The notes beneath the pieces are model-generated. The model had not been told where the DNA came from, did no database searches, and saw only the letters and a program-made list of their open reading frames with translations. Below, in pieces: positions 62,226 to 64,000 of a stretch of DNA of 64,000 nucleotides (its first letter is position 1; each line of letters begins with the position of its first letter). Position numbers and translations under genes: made by a program. The stretch lies in assembly GCF_041929205.1 (NCBI RefSeq), contig NZ_JBHFNT010000309.1. One strand, 5' to 3'. The stretch comes from Floridanema evergladense (GTDB lineage Bacteria; Cyanobacteriota; Cyanobacteriia; Cyanobacteriales; Aerosakkonemataceae).

Positions 62226-62305
62226 CCCAGTCCCCAGTCCCCAGTCCCCAGTCCCCAGTCCCCAGTCCCCAGTCCCCAGTCCCCAGTCCCCAGTCCCCAG
62301 TCCCC
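62226..62305. repeat. CCCCAGT heptamer array (STRR type)
   Basis: About eleven perfect tandem heptamers of CCCCAGT between two minus-strand genes, next to the stop of the TPR gene (62306). CCCCAGT is one of the short tandemly repeated repetitive sequence families described from heterocystous cyanobacteria. Shorter copies occur at 21120-21148, 23999-24030, 49853-49912 and 55569-55586. Confidence 0.95.
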
Positions 62306-63439
62306 TCAATAAAGGTCTGGTTTAAGTGCCTTTGCTTTTTCTAAGCTGGCATTAGCTTCTTCTGTTCGTCCTAAGTTATTCAAAGCTACACTGCGGTTAT
62401 ACCATGCTTCGTAGCGTTCTGCGTTAATTGATAATGCTTCGTCCCAACTAGCGATCGCTTCTTCTAAGTTACCTAAATTACCTAAAACTAATCCGCGATT
62501 AAACCAAGCTTGATCGTCTTGGGGTTTAATTTCCAAAGCTTTATCGTAAGATCCGATCGATTCTTCTAACCTACCTAAACTTCCCAATAATACTGCTTTA
62601 TTAAACCAAGCTTGGTGATATTGAGGTTGAATTTCTACGGCTTTACTGTAACTTTCTAAAGCTTCTTCAATTTGGCCTAAATTAAATAAAGCATTGCCTC
62701 TATTGTTCCAGGCTTCGTATTTGTCAGCTTTAAATTCCAAAGCTTTTTCATAACTGGCGATCGCTTCTCTAGATTTATTCAATTTAAATAAAGCGTTGCC
62801 GCGATTGTACCAAATTTCATTAGCATTTGGTAAAATTTCTAAGGCTTTGTCATAAGTTGTAATTGCCGCCAAAAAATCTCCTTTGTTGAATTGTTCGACT
62901 CCTTGATTAAATAAATTTTGGGCTTTTTGAGCCGGACTTTCTATAATTTCTTGCTCGCGCTTTAGTTCATGATTGTATATATATGCTTCGGGCAATCTCG
63001 CTAATAGAGAAAAGCCTATTTCCCGCGATAATTTGCCAAATGTACCGCAACCTAATTCGCCTAATCTAATCATTTGACTGGCTAAATGTTCATCTGATGT
63101 TGGTGCGGCTAATAAGCGATCGCCAAATAATTTTAACCAATTGATCCATTCTGCTTCGGTAGTTTTCTCACTCAAAGCGGCAAAAACTTTCTCAACTTGA
63201 GTTTTTCGCCATCCATGATCCACACCTTCTAACAACTGCATAAAATAATATTCATAATCTGCACTATCCAAATATGTTTTCTCTTCAAGAGACACATAAC
63301 TTTCTAGTACTTGATATCTCTTTTTCTTTGGTGCTAACCAAGGTTTTAACCATCGTCTGAGTTTTCTTTTCAGCCAGCTGCGAATAATTCTCTCAGCACG
63401 TTTGATTTTTTTTCTAATTTTGGAACTAAATTTACTCAT
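62306..63439 (-). CDS. TPR protein with a shared cyanobacterial N-terminal domain
   Basis: 377 aa from the ATG at 63439 (MSKFSSKIRKKIKRAERI). An upstream start at 63490 would overlap the preceding gene and is less likely. Three parts: a very basic N-terminus (about 1-40); the domain shared with the 61490-62140 protein (57-147, ADYEYYFMQLLEGVDHGWRK); and about six tetratricopeptide repeats (about 173-370) with near-identical units such as YEAWNNRGNALFNLGQIEEA. The TPRs suggest a protein-binding scaffold. No signal peptide. It starts 16 bp after the gene at 63456 and is probably co-transcribed with it. Confidence 0.85.
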   Translation of the reverse strand: MSKFSSKIRKKIKRAERIIRSWLKRKLRRWLKPWLAPKKKRYQVLESYVSLEEKTYLDSADYEYYFMQLLEGVDHGWRKTQVEKVFAALSEKTTEAEWINWLKLFGDRLLAAPTSDEHLASQMIRLGELGCGTFGKLSREIGFSLLARLPEAYIYNHELKREQEIIESPAQKAQNLFNQGVEQFNKGDFLAAITTYDKALEILPNANEIWYNRGNALFKLNKSREAIASYEKALEFKADKYEAWNNRGNALFNLGQIEEALESYSKAVEIQPQYHQAWFNKAVLLGSLGRLEESIGSYDKALEIKPQDDQAWFNRGLVLGNLGNLEEAIASWDEALSINAERYEAWYNRSVALNNLGRTEEANASLEKAKALKPDLY

Positions 63440-63455
63440 TATGACAACCGCTTGT

Positions 63456-64000
63456 TTATTGTTTCCCCCAAGAACCATTTTCACATTCAATTAATCTCTC
63501 AAGGATAGCGATCGCTTGAGGATTTTGTGAATTTCGCACTCGTTTTTCCATCCCAATATTTAACAACTCCATGCGTAGACGCATCACATAGGCTTTCTGT
63601 TCTTCCGTTTTGGCTCTCTCCCGCAGGACAGTCTTTTCATTTTCTAAAAAAGACTGCTCTGCATTTAATTTAAACATTTTTATAAGAGAATTAATTACAT
63701 ATTTTTGTTCGGGACGCGCTGTTACTAAAGTAGCATTTATCGGTTCAGCTAAAATTGTTTCTTGAGCTTTTTTATTAGCTTGGTTTTGTAGCCAATATTC
63801 AGAAGTAGAAAGGGGAAAATCAACATTCTGTTGGTCTATTTTGGCAAAAGCATGAGCTTCTGCAAAAGACACTCTTCCATCTTGGTTATAATCAGCAGAA
63901 GTTACAGTTCGATCGGTGCGACTGCGACCACTTAAACCAGCAAAGAAGCTAGAGCTATAATCCTCATAGTCGGCTTCGTTAACTTCGGGGAAACAGCCAA
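63456..64000 (-). CDS. EF-hand-containing protein, 5' end missing (possible peptidase C13/caspase-like)
   Basis: Open reading frame continues off the window edge; about 180 C-terminal residues are visible. A canonical EF-hand loop DYNQDGRVSFAE (63858-63893, ligands at 1, 3, 5, 9 and 12) implies calcium binding. The preceding GCFPEVNEADYEDYSSSFFA and GLSGRSR resemble the C-terminal side of legumain/caspase-like peptidases, but this is only my recollection and no catalytic Cys/His pair can be confirmed here. The C-terminal half is helical. A GTG at 63872 could be mistaken for a start, but the frame is open upstream of it with the EF-hand spanning it. Upstream neighbour of the TPR gene. Confidence 0.6.
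   Translation of the reverse strand, partial: GCFPEVNEADYEDYSSSFFAGLSGRSRTDRTVTSADYNQDGRVSFAEAHAFAKIDQQNVDFPLSTSEYWLQNQANKKAQETILAEPINATLVTARPEQKYVINSLIKMFKLNAEQSFLENEKTVLRERAKTEEQKAYVMRLRMELLNIGMEKRVRNSQNPQAIAILERLIECENGSWGKQ

Noticed and set aside
62226..62305. Possible CRISPR array
   Set aside because: Repeat unit is 7 bp with no spacers and no cas genes in the window; it is a heptamer satellite.

Overview
The window reads as chromosome of a filamentous-type cyanobacterium, most likely in or near the Oscillatoriales (inference). The evidence is cyanobacteria-specific content: the sulfolipid genes sqdB and sqdX, the phycocyanin lyase gene cpcT, a BicA-type bicarbonate transporter, the geranylgeranyl reductase gene chlP, the clock output regulator rpaA, ferredoxin-dependent glutamate synthase, a fused panC/cmk, and RNase E with the arginine-rich cyanobacterial tail. 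HIP1-type GCGATCGC octamers are scattered throughout, and intergenic spacers are full of heptanucleotide and palindromic repeats.

Layout. 0.2-3.6 kb: bamA/omp85 and purC. 3.8-6.4 kb: a double-GAF/PAS class III nucleotide cyclase. 6.9-10 kb: sqdX, sqdB and cpcT, all on the minus strand. 10.4-14.8 kb: bicA, a phytase-like lipoprotein and a TPR protein. 14.9-20.4 kb: an RTX protein, parts of a peptide-type ABC importer split by a frameshifted four-helix-bundle gene, and an orphan cysA. 20.6-30 kb: a cysteine-rich small protein, chlP, a PEP-CTERM protein, rpaA, a hydrolase, clpS with a CPBP protease, dapL and small conserved genes. 30.5-41.2 kb: a STAS protein, a radical SAM/DUF2344 protein, rne, rnhB, a DUF1997 protein, and pheA overlapping a membrane-protein gene. 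41.3-47.1 kb: the str operon (rpsL-rpsG-fusA-tuf-rpsJ) with a LON-domain gene downstream. 47.1-50.1 kb: an IscA-like protein, a cupin and a NAGPA-domain protein. 50.7-61.4 kb: glsF, a polysaccharide deacetylase, panC/cmk, rlpA and purM. 61.5-64 kb: two paralogous-domain proteins (one with TPRs) and the 3' part of an EF-hand protein cut by the window edge.

Most genes are ordinary housekeeping genes. The unusual layer is the repeat population: at least eight families of short G/C-rich or palindromic repeats occupy intergenic gaps, and several have copies inside coding sequences without breaking the frame. glsF carries two insertions. panC/cmk carries one that is related to a glsF insertion and read in the same phase. 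The NAGPA-domain gene carries one, and the N-terminal region of bamA probably carries another. No prophage, CRISPR array, transposase, tRNA or rRNA gene was seen.
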